A DNA stretch of 8,224 nucleotides from an uncultured Rhodocyclaceae bacterium (GTDB lineage: Bacteria > Pseudomonadota > Gammaproteobacteria > Burkholderiales > Rhodocyclaceae). Location of the stretch: the NCBI GenBank assembly GCA_903950295.1, contig CAJBAP010000018.1, forward strand, positions 1 through 8,224, read 5' to 3'. A program made the position numbers and the translations under genes. Positions 1 through 6,021 of the stretch are shown piece after piece; positions within the stretch are counted from its first letter, which is position 1; every line of letters begins with the position of its first letter. Under the pieces are notes generated by a model that saw nothing but the letters and a program-made list of their open reading frames with translations, ran no database searches and was not told where the DNA came from.

Positions 1-1
1 C

Positions 2-1189
2 ATGGCGCGCTTCAAGGTGCCGGATCTCCCCGGCCTGCCACGTTTCTGCGGTGGCCTCGTTGGCGCCTTCGGCTACGACACGGTGCGCTATGTCGAACCC
101 AAACTGGCGGATACCAATAAAACCGATGCGCTCGGCATTCCGGACATTCTGCTGTTGCTGTCGGAAGAAATCGCCATCGTCGACAACCTCTCCGGCAAGC
201 TGACGCTGGTGGTCTACGCCGAGCCCGGTTTCCCCGGTGCCTGGAAGCAGGCACAGGCACGCTTGAAGGAACTGCTGGCCAAGCTGCGCGCCCCGGTACA
301 ACTGCCGGTCGATACACCTGCCGTCTCGCCAGAGCCGACTTTTGAATTTCCCGAAGCTGCTTTCAAGGCCGCGGTGCTCAAGGCCAAGCAATACATCGTC
401 GATGGCGATGTGATGCAGGTGGTGCTGTCGCAGCGCATGAGCAAGCCATTCACCGCCAGCCCTCTGGCGCTTTACCGTGCCTTGCGCACGCTCAATCCCT
501 CGCCTTACATGTTCCTCTTCGACTTCGGCGACTTTCAGGTCGTTGGCGCCTCACCTGAAATTCTGGTGCGGCTTGAAGGAGAGGGAGACAAAAAACGCAT
601 CACCCTGCGCCCCATCGCCGGCACGCGCAAACGTGGCGCTACCGCCGCCGAAGATGCCGCCTTGGCGACTGACCTGCTGGCCGACGAGAAGGAGCGCGCC
701 GAACACCTGCAACTGCTCGACCTCGGCCGCAACGACGTCGGCCGCGTCGCCAAGATCGGCAGCGTGAAGGTCACCGAGCAGTACGCCGTCGAGCGCTACT
801 CGCACGTCATGCATATCGTCTCCAACGTCGAGGGCGAACTGAAAGACGATGAAGGCCCGGTTTCGGTGCTGCGTGCTACCTTTCCGGCCGGCACCGTCTC
901 CGGTGCGCCCAAGGTCCGGGCGATGGAAATCATCGACGAACTCGAACCGACAAAACGCGGCATCTATGCCGGCAGCGTTGGCTACCTGGGTTTCAATGGT
1001 GACATGGATCTGGCCATCGCCATCCGCACGGCCGTCGTCAAGGACGGTCGCATCTACGTGCAAGCGGGTGCCGGCATCGTTGCCGATTCCGACCCCGACA
1101 GCGAATGGCAAGAAACACTGAACAAGGCCAAGGCGCAGTTGCGCGCCGCCGAGATGGCCGAAGCCGGCCTCGACACGCGCTTCGCCTGA
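2..1189 (+). CDS. trpE: Anthranilate synthase component I, C-terminal part (5' end outside window)
   Basis: Converts chorismate plus ammonia (supplied by TrpG) to anthranilate, the first committed step of tryptophan synthesis, in the cytoplasm. The 395 visible residues cover the end of the N-terminal domain ([14 protein letters not shown], residues 18-30) and the whole chorismate-binding domain. Visible landmarks are NPSPYMF (165-171), GASPEIL (182-188), the PIAGTR signature (204-209), [11 protein letters not shown] (268-278), GTVSGAPK (297-304), and [10 protein letters not shown] (356-365) followed by the conserved acidic segment around E368. Related bacterial TrpE proteins are about 490-500 residues, so roughly 100 N-terminal residues, including most of the Trp feedback site, lie left of base 1. 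The ATG at base 2 is therefore an internal Met, not the start. The C-terminus ends normally at TGA 1187-1189. Other chorismate-binding enzymes (PabB, isochorismate synthase) are possible but fit the N-terminal segment less well. No trpG follows on this strand. Confidence 0.96.
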   Translation: MARFKVPDLPGLPRFCGGLVGAFGYDTVRYVEPKLADTNKTDALGIPDILLLLSEEIAIVDNLSGKLTLVVYAEPGFPGAWKQAQARLKELLAKLRAPVQLPVDTPAVSPEPTFEFPEAAFKAAVLKAKQYIVDGDVMQVVLSQRMSKPFTASPLALYRALRTLNPSPYMFLFDFGDFQVVGASPEILVRLEGEGDKKRITLRPIAGTRKRGATAAEDAALATDLLADEKERAEHLQLLDLGRNDVGRVAKIGSVKVTEQYAVERYSHVMHIVSNVEGELKDDEGPVSVLRATFPAGTVSGAPKVRAMEIIDELEPTKRGIYAGSVGYLGFNGDMDLAIAIRTAVVKDGRIYVQAGAGIVADSDPDSEWQETLNKAKAQLRAAEMAEAGLDTRFA

Positions 1190-1305
1190 ACAGCAGTCTT
1201 CTGTTCTCGCTGCCCGTTGTCGCGTCGGCACGCTCGCCATTGCCACAACCTTGTTCTGTGGGCTGACGCTAGCGGTGCCCGGCTACCAGGACGTCAGCGC
1301 ACCTT
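1190..1305. other. Spacer between convergent trpE and coiled-coil gene, with possible broken frame
   Basis: No intact gene is seen in these 116 bases. One frame (codons from 1191, stop TAG 1332-1334) stays open and reads as a hydrophobic stretch (VGTLAIATTLFCGLTLAVPG, then YQDV), like the start of an exported or membrane protein. It has no ATG or plausible ribosome site, and it runs into the 3' end of the opposite-strand gene. It may be the remnant of a gene that once followed trpE, or a chance frame. The inverted repeat at 1262-1298 lies here. Confidence 0.35.
1262..1298. terminator. Possible bidirectional hairpin between convergent genes
   Basis: GCTGACG (1262-1268) is matched by its exact reverse complement CGTCAGC (1292-1298), giving a 7-bp stem with a 23-nt loop. 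The loop side carries a small palindrome CGCTAGCG (1267-1274). The position between the stops of trpE (1189) and the minus-strand gene (1306) suits a shared terminator. Neither strand has the T-run of a classical intrinsic terminator and the loop is long, so the call is weak. Confidence 0.25.
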
Positions 1306-1827
1306 CTACGGCCGAAAACCTCTTTCTTCAATAGGAATATTGGGTGGAAGGGCACTTACTGGTTTTCTTTTTTCAAGGTCGAGCAACGCCTTTTCCCGCT
1401 TGATGCGGTCTTGCGTCTCCTGTTTGCCACTTGCAGATTCGCCCCTTTTCGCCTTCTCCATTTTACTCACGCGTTTAGCCTCACGCGTTTCAGCTTTTGC
1501 TTTCATCTCAAGATTCAAGGCTTGCTTCTCGATACGTTTCGCTGCGTTCTCTGCCTCTAGCAGTGACACTTTTGCCTTTGCGATGCACTTACTCGAAGTG
1601 AAGAAGTTCTGATTACATTTGTTCTCCGCTTCCTTATAGGAGCGTTGTGCATCGGAACGGATTGCCCGTGCCTTGTTCTCCATTTCACTAATTTGGTCGA
1701 TTCTCTTTTCCCAATCCGCCTTCGGTCGTGGCGCACTTTCTTGTGCTTGCAAAGGAGATGCGGCCACAAAATACAGGGCTACAGCACCGCATAGCAAATT
1801 GTGCGATTGCTTGATGGCTTTGCTCAT
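1306..1827 (-). CDS. Small exported coiled-coil protein with a Cys pair, function unknown
   Basis: This encodes 173 residues from the ATG at 1827. That start is chosen because it opens directly into a signal peptide: basic n-region (MSKAIKQ), hydrophobic core (LLCGAVALYFVAA), and likely cleavage after PLQA, residue 28. The frame also extends upstream to a Met at 1881, but this would add 18 residues before the signal. The mature protein is highly charged. Residues 37-155 are rich in Glu, Lys and Ala and look like a long alpha-helical coiled coil. It contains two cysteines (C71 and C81, in KCNQNFF and KCIAKA) that could form a disulfide in the periplasm. The tail is Pro-containing (ALPPNIPIEERGFRP). 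The pattern Cys-x3-Phe-Phe-x4-Cys-x2-Ala followed by a charged helix recalls an unnamed family of exported betaproteobacterial proteins, from memory only. Base composition is visibly more AT-rich than trpE. It converges with trpE and diverges from the EF-hand gene. Confidence 0.75.
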   Translation of the reverse strand: MSKAIKQSHNLLCGAVALYFVAASPLQAQESAPRPKADWEKRIDQISEMENKARAIRSDAQRSYKEAENKCNQNFFTSSKCIAKAKVSLLEAENAAKRIEKQALNLEMKAKAETREAKRVSKMEKAKRGESASGKQETQDRIKREKALLDLEKRKPVSALPPNIPIEERGFRP

Positions 1828-1880
1828 AAGGTCTTGCCGCTCAAAAGTGAACAATAACAAACGAGGCAATCTCGCGAACA

Positions 1881-1908
1881 TGTATATCCAGTTAAAGCCA
1901 ATCGTAAA
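1881..1908 (-). promoter_or_regulatory. Candidate sigma-70 promoter for the coiled-coil gene
   Basis: On the minus strand, TTTACG (1908-1903, 4 of 6 matches to TTGACA) and TATACA (1886-1881, 4 of 6 matches to TATAAT) are 16 bases apart. Transcription would start roughly 45 bases upstream of the ATG at 1827, which is a reasonable leader. This was found by eye in an AT-rich stretch, where chance matches are common. Confidence 0.35.
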
Positions 1909-1928
1909 GGAAGGCGCTACCTACGACA

Positions 1929-1943
1929 CGGCAATTTTTGCCG
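1929..1943. repeat. Perfect short hairpin, 6-bp stem and 3-base loop
   Basis: CGGCAA, TTT, TTGCCG forms a tight perfect stem-loop upstream of both divergent genes. No T-run follows on either strand, so a terminator is unlikely. It could be an operator half-site pair or an mRNA structure, or it could be chance. Confidence 0.35.
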
Positions 1944-1953
1944 GCAGTCACCC

Positions 1954-1967
1954 GGGGGGCCCCCCCC
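1954..1967. repeat. G6/C8 homopolymer tract containing a 12-bp palindrome
   Basis: Six G (1954-1959) are followed by eight C (1960-1967), preceded by CCC. GGGGGGCCCCCC (1954-1965) is self-complementary. It lies between two divergent genes and stands out sharply from its AT-richer surroundings. It may be a slippage-prone regulatory tract or a sequencing/assembly artefact. Confidence 0.7.
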
Positions 1968-2058
1968 GCGCCTGTCAAAACATGATTACCTGATCATTGG
2001 CTCAAGTATTGCTTGATAGCTTATCGCACCACCGTACCGGAGCGTGCGGCAATAGATC

Positions 2059-2063
2059 AGGAG
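2059..2063 (+). promoter_or_regulatory. Ribosome binding site that fixes the EF-hand start
   Basis: AGGAG sits six bases before the ATG at 2070. The reading frame is open further upstream from a TTG at 2013, but no comparable site precedes that codon, so 2070 is the preferred start. Confidence 0.75.
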
Positions 2064-2069
2064 ACTGGC

Positions 2070-2693
2070 ATGATAGGCATCGGCACCATTATTAGCCTTG
2101 CAGCAACAGCATTTCAGGCCATTCAGGCCGCGAACCGCCCAGACCCATCGACGCAGAAGGCAGACCAGCTGTTTTCGCAACTTGATGCCACGGGGAAAGG
2201 TTCGCTTGAAAGTGCCGACCTGCAGTCTGCTTTCGACAAGGTCGCGGCAAAGGCAACGATCAAAGCGGACCAGCTGTTTTCCAAGCTTGATGCCAATAGC
2301 GATGGCAAGGTAAGCAAGGAAGAGTTTTCAAGTTCGATAAACCGGCTGGCCGAACAGCTTGACCAGCATTACATGCATTTGCGCATGTATGGTGATCAAT
2401 CCAACAAGACAAGCTTCTCCCAAGATGATCTGACTGGTTTGGCATCGAATATCGCAAACAATTTCAGCAAGGCCGATGCGGATGGTGACGGCAAGATCAG
2501 CATCAAGGAAGCCGCCGCGTTCGGGAAGGCTAATCAAACGGGCGCGTTATCGGCCTCTTCACCCCCTCCTGCAGACAGTCAAAATGTCGAGCTGATGCTG
2601 CAAGTGATGCGCCTGATGCAAGCCTACGGTACGAATCAAGCTACTGCCGATAGTAGCGCTGGCAAGACGCTGAAGATATCGGTTTCGGCTTGA
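2070..2693 (+). CDS. EF-hand calcium-binding protein
   Basis: This encodes 207 residues from an ATG with a good AGGAG site. Four EF-hand-like loops can be laid out. D39-D50 (DATGKGSLESAD) is degenerate: Gly at position 4, Lys at 5 and Asp rather than Glu at 12. D74-E85 (DANSDGKVSKEE) is canonical. D109-D120 is degenerate, with poor ligands. D136-E147 (DADGDGKISIKE) is canonical. At least two Ca2+ ions are therefore expected. A Ser/Pro-rich linker (161-170) leads to a C-terminal helix rich in Met and Leu (173-186). The N-terminus (MIGIGTIISLAATAFQ) is mildly hydrophobic but lacks basic residues and a clear signal cleavage site, so the location is uncertain. The segment RPDPST...ADQLFSQLD and the overall order resemble EF-hand proteins I recall from other betaproteobacteria. 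It converges on the secretion cluster with only 6 bases between the two stops. A link to that cluster is unproven. Confidence 0.9.
   Translation: MIGIGTIISLAATAFQAIQAANRPDPSTQKADQLFSQLDATGKGSLESADLQSAFDKVAAKATIKADQLFSKLDANSDGKVSKEEFSSSINRLAEQLDQHYMHLRMYGDQSNKTSFSQDDLTGLASNIANNFSKADADGDGKISIKEAAAFGKANQTGALSASSPPPADSQNVELMLQVMRLMQAYGTNQATADSSAGKTLKISVSA
2163..2190 (+). repeat. Copy 1 of an intragenic EF-hand repeat
   Basis: This 28-base unit encodes DQLFSQLDA. It matches 2268-2295 at about 25 of 28 positions, exactly 105 bases (35 codons) away. It marks the entering helix of EF loop 1 and suggests duplication of an EF-hand unit inside the gene. Confidence 0.75.
2268..2295 (+). repeat. Copy 2 of an intragenic EF-hand repeat
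   Basis: This encodes DQLFSKLDA, entering the canonical loop 2. It is nearly identical in DNA to 2163-2190, differing only in a short central stretch. Identity at the nucleotide level, not only the protein level, points to a fairly recent duplication or to gene conversion. Confidence 0.75.
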
Positions 2694-2699
2694 CCTGCT

Positions 2700-3176
2700 T
2701 CAGCGTGGGAGCAACGCAAAGACCCACTCATCGTGGTGTTCCGCCTTCTCGAAGGCTTCCAGCCCGACGGGAAATTCCACGTGACGGATCGTCGCGGTCC
2801 TGCTGAGGCTGTGGAGGCCGACGATGCGGCCATCGGGGGAACGCACTATTCCCCATTCGAGATTGCCCGTCAGCGGATCGGGGTAGAGTCGGCGCAGGTG
2901 GCGCCGCACGCCGGGATAGCGCGGGTCGCGCAGGAGTTCGGCCAGTTCTCGTGGATCCGTCGGCTGCCCGATGGGTGTGGCATCGGCATAACTTTGTAGC
3001 GCCTGGCGGAACTCGAGACCGATAGCCAGCAGTTCCGCCTCCGCTCCGCGCCGTTGCACGGCGGCACCCGCCCCCAGCGCAGCAGTCGCACCTGCGGCCA
3101 CCAGTGCAACGATGATCAGCAGGCCGATGTAGGTAAAACCGGTCTGTGATGTGTCTGACAGCTCACCACTGCGCAT
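2700..3176 (-). CDS. Type II secretion pseudopilin lacking Glu+5 (GFTYIG type)
   Basis: This encodes 158 residues from the ATG at 3176, the Met nearest the prepilin leader. That start overlaps the preceding gene by 14 bases; a longer frame reaches 3236. Leader residues 1-13 end in Gly, cleaved before Phe14 (G/FTYIGLLIIVALVAAG). A hydrophobic helix follows (14-40), then a charged amphipathic helix (QRRGAEAELLAIGLEFRQAL). A globular tail contains RHLRRLYPDPLTGNLEWGIV (92-111) and GRIVGLHSLS (116-125). The mature residue +5 is Gly instead of the usual Glu. Glu+5 normally neutralises the N-terminus of the neighbouring subunit, and its absence is typical of minor or tip pilins such as GspK. The FTY(L/I)G plus LRRLYPDP pattern matches a pseudopilin family I recall from betaproteobacterial T2SS-like clusters. 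It is a likely minor pseudopilin and is the last gene of the cluster. Confidence 0.85.
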   Translation of the reverse strand: MRSGELSDTSQTGFTYIGLLIIVALVAAGATAALGAGAAVQRRGAEAELLAIGLEFRQALQSYADATPIGQPTDPRELAELLRDPRYPGVRRHLRRLYPDPLTGNLEWGIVRSPDGRIVGLHSLSRTATIRHVEFPVGLEAFEKAEHHDEWVFALLPR

Positions 3177-3543
3177 AGGGGCGTCCGTTGCGACCGACGC
3201 CGGGGGCGCGGCTTTTGATATCGGCGATACGTCCATTGCCGCCTGGCGGCGCGGCGATCAGAGCCCATGCCGTCGCACTGTCGACCAGCGGGTCAATCGG
3301 CAAGGCGCGTAAATAGCGGCGCCCCACCAGTTCTTCGAGCGCATCGGGATAACGGCCGCGATCGGCATGGAAGTGGTCGATGGCCTCGCGCGTGATGCGG
3401 AGGTTTTCGGCCAACACGGTTTCCTTCGAGGCATCGACACTGCGAAAGTATTGCGGCGAAGCGAGCGACAGCAGCAGGCCGAGGATCGCCAGCACCACCA
3501 GCAGTTCGATCAGCGTGAAACCCTTGAGCCTGCGCCTTACCAT
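3163..3543 (-). CDS. GspG-like type II secretion pseudopilin (second copy)
   Basis: This encodes 126 residues. A short basic leader (MVRRRLKG) is followed by the class III prepilin cleavage site and helix (G8/F9, [20 protein letters not shown]) with Glu at mature +5 (E13). Processing by the prepilin peptidase and insertion in the inner membrane are expected. The rest is GspG-like: an alpha-helix with [21 protein letters not shown] (residues 52-72), then [15 protein letters not shown] (75-89) and a short beta region ending GRPYAQW. It is shorter than the upstream paralogue and lacks that protein's acidic Asp-rich loop, so it may not bind Ca2+ the same way. The ATG at 3543 overlaps the upstream stop by 7 bases (ATGGTAA). 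It is a component of the periplasmic pseudopilus; major versus minor role is not decidable here. Confidence 0.9.
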   Translation of the reverse strand: MVRRRLKGFTLIELLVVLAILGLLLSLASPQYFRSVDASKETVLAENLRITREAIDHFHADRGRYPDALEELVGRRYLRALPIDPLVDSATAWALIAAPPGGNGRIADIKSRAPGVGRNGRPYAQW

Positions 3544-4034
3544 CGCCGGTACTCGACGCCATTGAGGCCGATACTGGCCGAGCGCGAAAAGACGTCATAG
3601 ACGTCATCGCCCTCTTTCGGGTCGTCGGCCGCGCTGGCGTAGCTGCGCTTGCCCCAGGTCGCCGCCGCATCCGTCGCCGGATCTGGATAGAACGGATCGC
3701 GCGGAATGCGACGCAGAAAATACAGCTTGGCGCGTTTCGCATCGCGCGCATCGACGACCCCATCGACCAGTATCTGTAGTGTTGGCGGATAGCCGCTGGC
3801 ACCGCTGGTACCAGTGGCACGGGTGATGCGTCCTTCGTCGGCCGCACGCTTGTAGGCGTCGATGGCGTCACGCATCTCGCGCAGGTCGCGGCGCAACTCC
3901 TGCTCGCGGCCGCGCTGTGCCGCTATTTCGGCCAGTGGCAGGGCAATCCCGGACAACACACCGAGGATCGCCAGAACGGCAACCAGTTCGATCAGCGTAA
4001 AGCCGCCAAGGCCATTAAAGCGACGATGGCGCAT
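3537..4034 (-). CDS. gspG: GspG-like type II secretion pseudopilin (first copy)
   Basis: This encodes 165 residues from the ATG at 4034. A GTG immediately before it (4037) would add one residue and gives a 4-base GTGA overlap with the secretin stop. The leader [11 protein letters not shown] is basic, with cleavage at G11/F12. The methylated helix [14 protein letters not shown] carries Glu at mature +5 (E16). After the helix come a charged segment ([20 protein letters not shown], 41-60), [11 protein letters not shown] (82-92), [14 protein letters not shown] (105-118), WGKRSYAS (127-134), and an acidic loop [14 protein letters not shown] (137-150). The acidic loop resembles the Ca2+ site of GspG-family major pseudopilins. 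The ending LNGVEYRRW is typical of this branch. It is probably the main pseudopilus subunit, coupled to secretin translation. Confidence 0.92.
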   Translation of the reverse strand: MRHRRFNGLGGFTLIELVAVLAILGVLSGIALPLAEIAAQRGREQELRRDLREMRDAIDAYKRAADEGRITRATGTSGASGYPPTLQILVDGVVDARDAKRAKLYFLRRIPRDPFYPDPATDAAATWGKRSYASAADDPKEGDDVYDVFSRSASIGLNGVEYRRW

Positions 4035-5542
4035 CACCTGGGCTGACCGCCTTCGTTTGACTGGAGCAGTTGGCTCGGTGGCACGACCTCCGTAAATGCC
4101 GCGAGGTCTGCCCCCTGGGCGCCGCGCAATGCGGACTCGGTACCGGAGTCGAATTCCGTGCTGGCGAGCGGCGGACGCGTCATGCCGCGCACCAGACGCG
4201 GCGTGATCGACAACATCAGTTCTGTTTTCTGGCCATCTTCGGTACGTGTACCAAACAGACGGCCGACCACCGGCATATCACCGAGGCCCGGCACCTTGTT
4301 CGAGGTGTTGCGCTCGGCATCGCTGATGAGACCAGCGAGCACCTGGTTCTCGCCATCCTTGAGGCGCAACACGGTCGAGGCATTGCGCGTGCCGATCTGG
4401 TAGGCGAGCGTACCGGTCTTGGTCTTGACCTGATCGACGATATTGCTGACTTCGAGGTTGATGCGGATCGATACCTCGTTGTCGAGATAGATGGTCGGTT
4501 GCACATCGAGCTTGAGGCCGACATCGACATACTGGATCGACTCGGCAACGAAGCCCGTGGAAGTCGCCGTGGTGGTGATGTTGGGCACGCGATCGCCAAT
4601 GAGAATTTTTGCGATCTCGCGGTTGCGCGTGCGGATGCGCGGGTTGGCAAGCAGATTGATGTCAGTGTCACCCTTGCCGGCCGACATGGTCAGCGGCGAC
4701 ATCGTCGCCCCCAGGGTGCGGGCGCTGGCATTCTGGATATCCGCCAGAGTCAGCACCGCGCCAGCCACTGAAGCGAGCGGCATCAGCGCCAGGAAGTCGG
4801 GCCAGCGTATGCCGAGATCGAGCAGGCGACTGCGCTTCACTTCGATGATCTCGACTTCAAGCATGACTTCAGGCTCAGGCTGGTCATGCACGGCCAGCAG
4901 CTTCTCGGCCAGGCGGATCGCCTCGGGCGTGTCGCGCATGACGAGGAGGTTCTGCTTCTCATCGGCGATGACATCCTTGGCCTTGAGAATGGTGCGCAGC
5001 GTGGCGGCGGCCACCTTGGGATCGGCGTTGGTGAGGTAGAAGGTTTTTATCGTCAGCGCCTGGTGGTCACGCGCCTTCGCCGGCGTGTTGGGATAGACGA
5101 GGATGGTGCCGGCATCGATGACGCGCTGCTCAAGTTGTTGCGCCAGCAGCACCGCGCCGAGAACCTCCTTCACAGTTGCTCGCCGCAGATAAATCGTGGT
5201 CGGCTGATCGGTCTTCACATCCTTGTCGAAGACGAAGTTGATGCCCGAAGTGCGCGCCAGCACTTCGAAAATCTGCTTCAGGCTGGCATCCCTGAATTCG
5301 ATCGAAACCGGTTTCGCCAGCGCTGCCACCAGCTTCGGATCCGCCATGGGCGCAACAGGAAGTACGGCAGGCGCAGGTGCGGCAGGGATCACTGCGACAC
5401 GGGGCGTTGGGGTGCGCAAGGCAGCTTCCATGCGCGGCAACGCTTCTTCCATCCGGCTCGGACGCCCGTCTTGGGGTGCGCCGTTAGTCACACAGCCAGC
5501 CAGCAGGGTGGTCGAACACAGCAAGGCAACGAGGTGTTTCAT
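4034..5542 (-). CDS. gspD: Outer-membrane secretin, lipoprotein form (GspD/PilQ-like)
   Basis: This encodes 502 residues forming the gated outer-membrane channel of the machine. The N-terminus is a lipoprotein signal: [17 protein letters not shown] with lipobox LLAGC and acylated Cys17. A low-complexity Ala/Pro linker follows (about 45-70). Then come an N0/STN-type domain (about 77-128, [20 protein letters not shown]), a secretin N domain (about 163-220, [20 protein letters not shown]), and the secretin barrel domain (about 225-452). The barrel has [52 protein letters not shown], the [17 protein letters not shown] signature (417-433) and [11 protein letters not shown]. It is shorter than classical GspD (about 650 residues) because it has only one N domain after N0, and it lacks the AMIN domains of PilQ. 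Being a lipoprotein itself, it may reach the outer membrane without a separate pilotin. The start is coupled to the upstream gene by an ATGA overlap, with GGAG upstream. Confidence 0.95.
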   Translation of the reverse strand: MKHLVALLCSTTLLAGCVTNGAPQDGRPSRMEEALPRMEAALRTPTPRVAVIPAAPAPAVLPVAPMADPKLVAALAKPVSIEFRDASLKQIFEVLARTSGINFVFDKDVKTDQPTTIYLRRATVKEVLGAVLLAQQLEQRVIDAGTILVYPNTPAKARDHQALTIKTFYLTNADPKVAAATLRTILKAKDVIADEKQNLLVMRDTPEAIRLAEKLLAVHDQPEPEVMLEVEIIEVKRSRLLDLGIRWPDFLALMPLASVAGAVLTLADIQNASARTLGATMSPLTMSAGKGDTDINLLANPRIRTRNREIAKILIGDRVPNITTTATSTGFVAESIQYVDVGLKLDVQPTIYLDNEVSIRINLEVSNIVDQVKTKTGTLAYQIGTRNASTVLRLKDGENQVLAGLISDAERNTSNKVPGLGDMPVVGRLFGTRTEDGQKTELMLSITPRLVRGMTRPPLASTEFDSGTESALRGAQGADLAAFTEVVPPSQLLQSNEGGQPR

Positions 5543-6021
5543 TCTTTGGCTTCTCCAATGTCGAGCGTCCGACGGGTATTGCGTTTCAAGTGTTGCAAGG
5601 TCAGCGTCGGCGGCTTGATCGCGACAACGCGATAGTTGTCGTCCAGCATGTCGCCCGTACGCACGACCAGCGTCGCATTGCCGTGGGCAAGGAAGACCGT
5701 CCAGCCTTCCTCATCGGCAAGCTGCTTGCCGATGACGCGCCACGGCAAAGGTGCGACAAAAGTCGGCGCTGGCGGGACGGCACTGATCGTGGTGGTGGCG
5801 GGCTCCAGCGGGGCCGGCGGCGCTGTGGCCGAAAATGGATCGCCGCCCTGCCCTGGAATTTCGGCGCGCGACTTGAGGGCGCGGATGGTCGGCATGACCG
5901 CCGCCACATTTGCCACCGCCGTTACCGGCACGGTAGCATCGGTGGGTGCATCACCGAGGGCGGCGAGCGCAGCAGTGGTTACGAGCGCCAGCAGCAACCA
6001 CGGCAGACGGCGTGATTTCAT
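5539..6021 (-). CDS. PilP/GspC-like periplasmic linker protein
   Basis: This encodes 160 residues. A basic start and hydrophobic segment (MKSRRLPWLLLALVTTAALAA, 1-21) act as signal or inner-membrane anchor. There follows a flexible region with GQGGDPFSA (57-65) and a Pro/Ala-rich linker (66-93). A small beta domain covers about 93-157 (WRVIGKQLADEEGWTVFLAH, then NATLVVRTGDMLDDNYRVVA). This beta domain has the pattern of the HR/PilP domain (GspC, PilP), which binds the secretin N0 domain and so links the inner-membrane platform to the channel. No lipobox is seen, unlike classical PilP lipoproteins, which makes it more GspC-like. Its place between the PilO-like gene and the secretin equals that of pilP in pilMNOPQ. 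Both ends have 4-base ATGA overlaps. Confidence 0.8.
   Translation of the reverse strand: MKSRRLPWLLLALVTTAALAALGDAPTDATVPVTAVANVAAVMPTIRALKSRAEIPGQGGDPFSATAPPAPLEPATTTISAVPPAPTFVAPLPWRVIGKQLADEEGWTVFLAHGNATLVVRTGDMLDDNYRVVAIKPPTLTLQHLKRNTRRTLDIGEAKE

Larger units (their letters stand above)
1828..2069. other. Divergent intergenic region of 242 bases
   Basis: This separates the minus-strand coiled-coil gene from the plus-strand EF-hand gene. It holds a candidate minus-strand promoter (1881-1908), a small perfect hairpin (1929-1943), a G6/C8 tract (1954-1967) and the EF-hand ribosome site (2059-2063). I could not find a convincing sigma-70 promoter for the EF-hand gene; TTGGCT near 1998 has no good -10 partner. 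No tRNA or other RNA gene is recognisable. Confidence 0.6.

Noticed and set aside
2..4. ATG at the left edge as the start of trpE
   Set aside because: The protein would begin in the middle of the conserved N-terminal domain, about 100 residues short of family length, so it is an internal Met.
1190..1215. Short ACAG/CTGT and CAGC/GCTG pairs after trpE as an intrinsic terminator
   Set aside because: The stems are only four bases long and no T-run follows.
551..1246. 231-residue open frame antisense to trpE
   Set aside because: It is a typical long antisense frame in GC-rich DNA opposite a well-supported gene, with no recognisable domain or ribosome site.
1673..1993. 106-residue plus-strand frame through the coiled-coil gene and intergenic region, including a short ATG frame at 1880
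   Set aside because: The first part is antisense to a gene with a clear signal peptide. The 38-residue end from 1880 has no ribosome site and runs through the G/C tract.
2013..2069. Upstream TTG start adding 19 residues to the EF-hand protein
   Set aside because: There is no ribosome site before it, whereas the ATG at 2070 has AGGAG six bases upstream.
4070..4771. 233-residue plus-strand frame opposite the secretin
   Set aside because: It lies antisense to conserved secretin motifs; its composition (Arg, His, Gly rich) is that of a shadow frame.
4886..5635. 249-residue plus-strand frame opposite the secretin and PilP-like genes
   Set aside because: It is an antisense shadow crossing a gene boundary, with no family resemblance.
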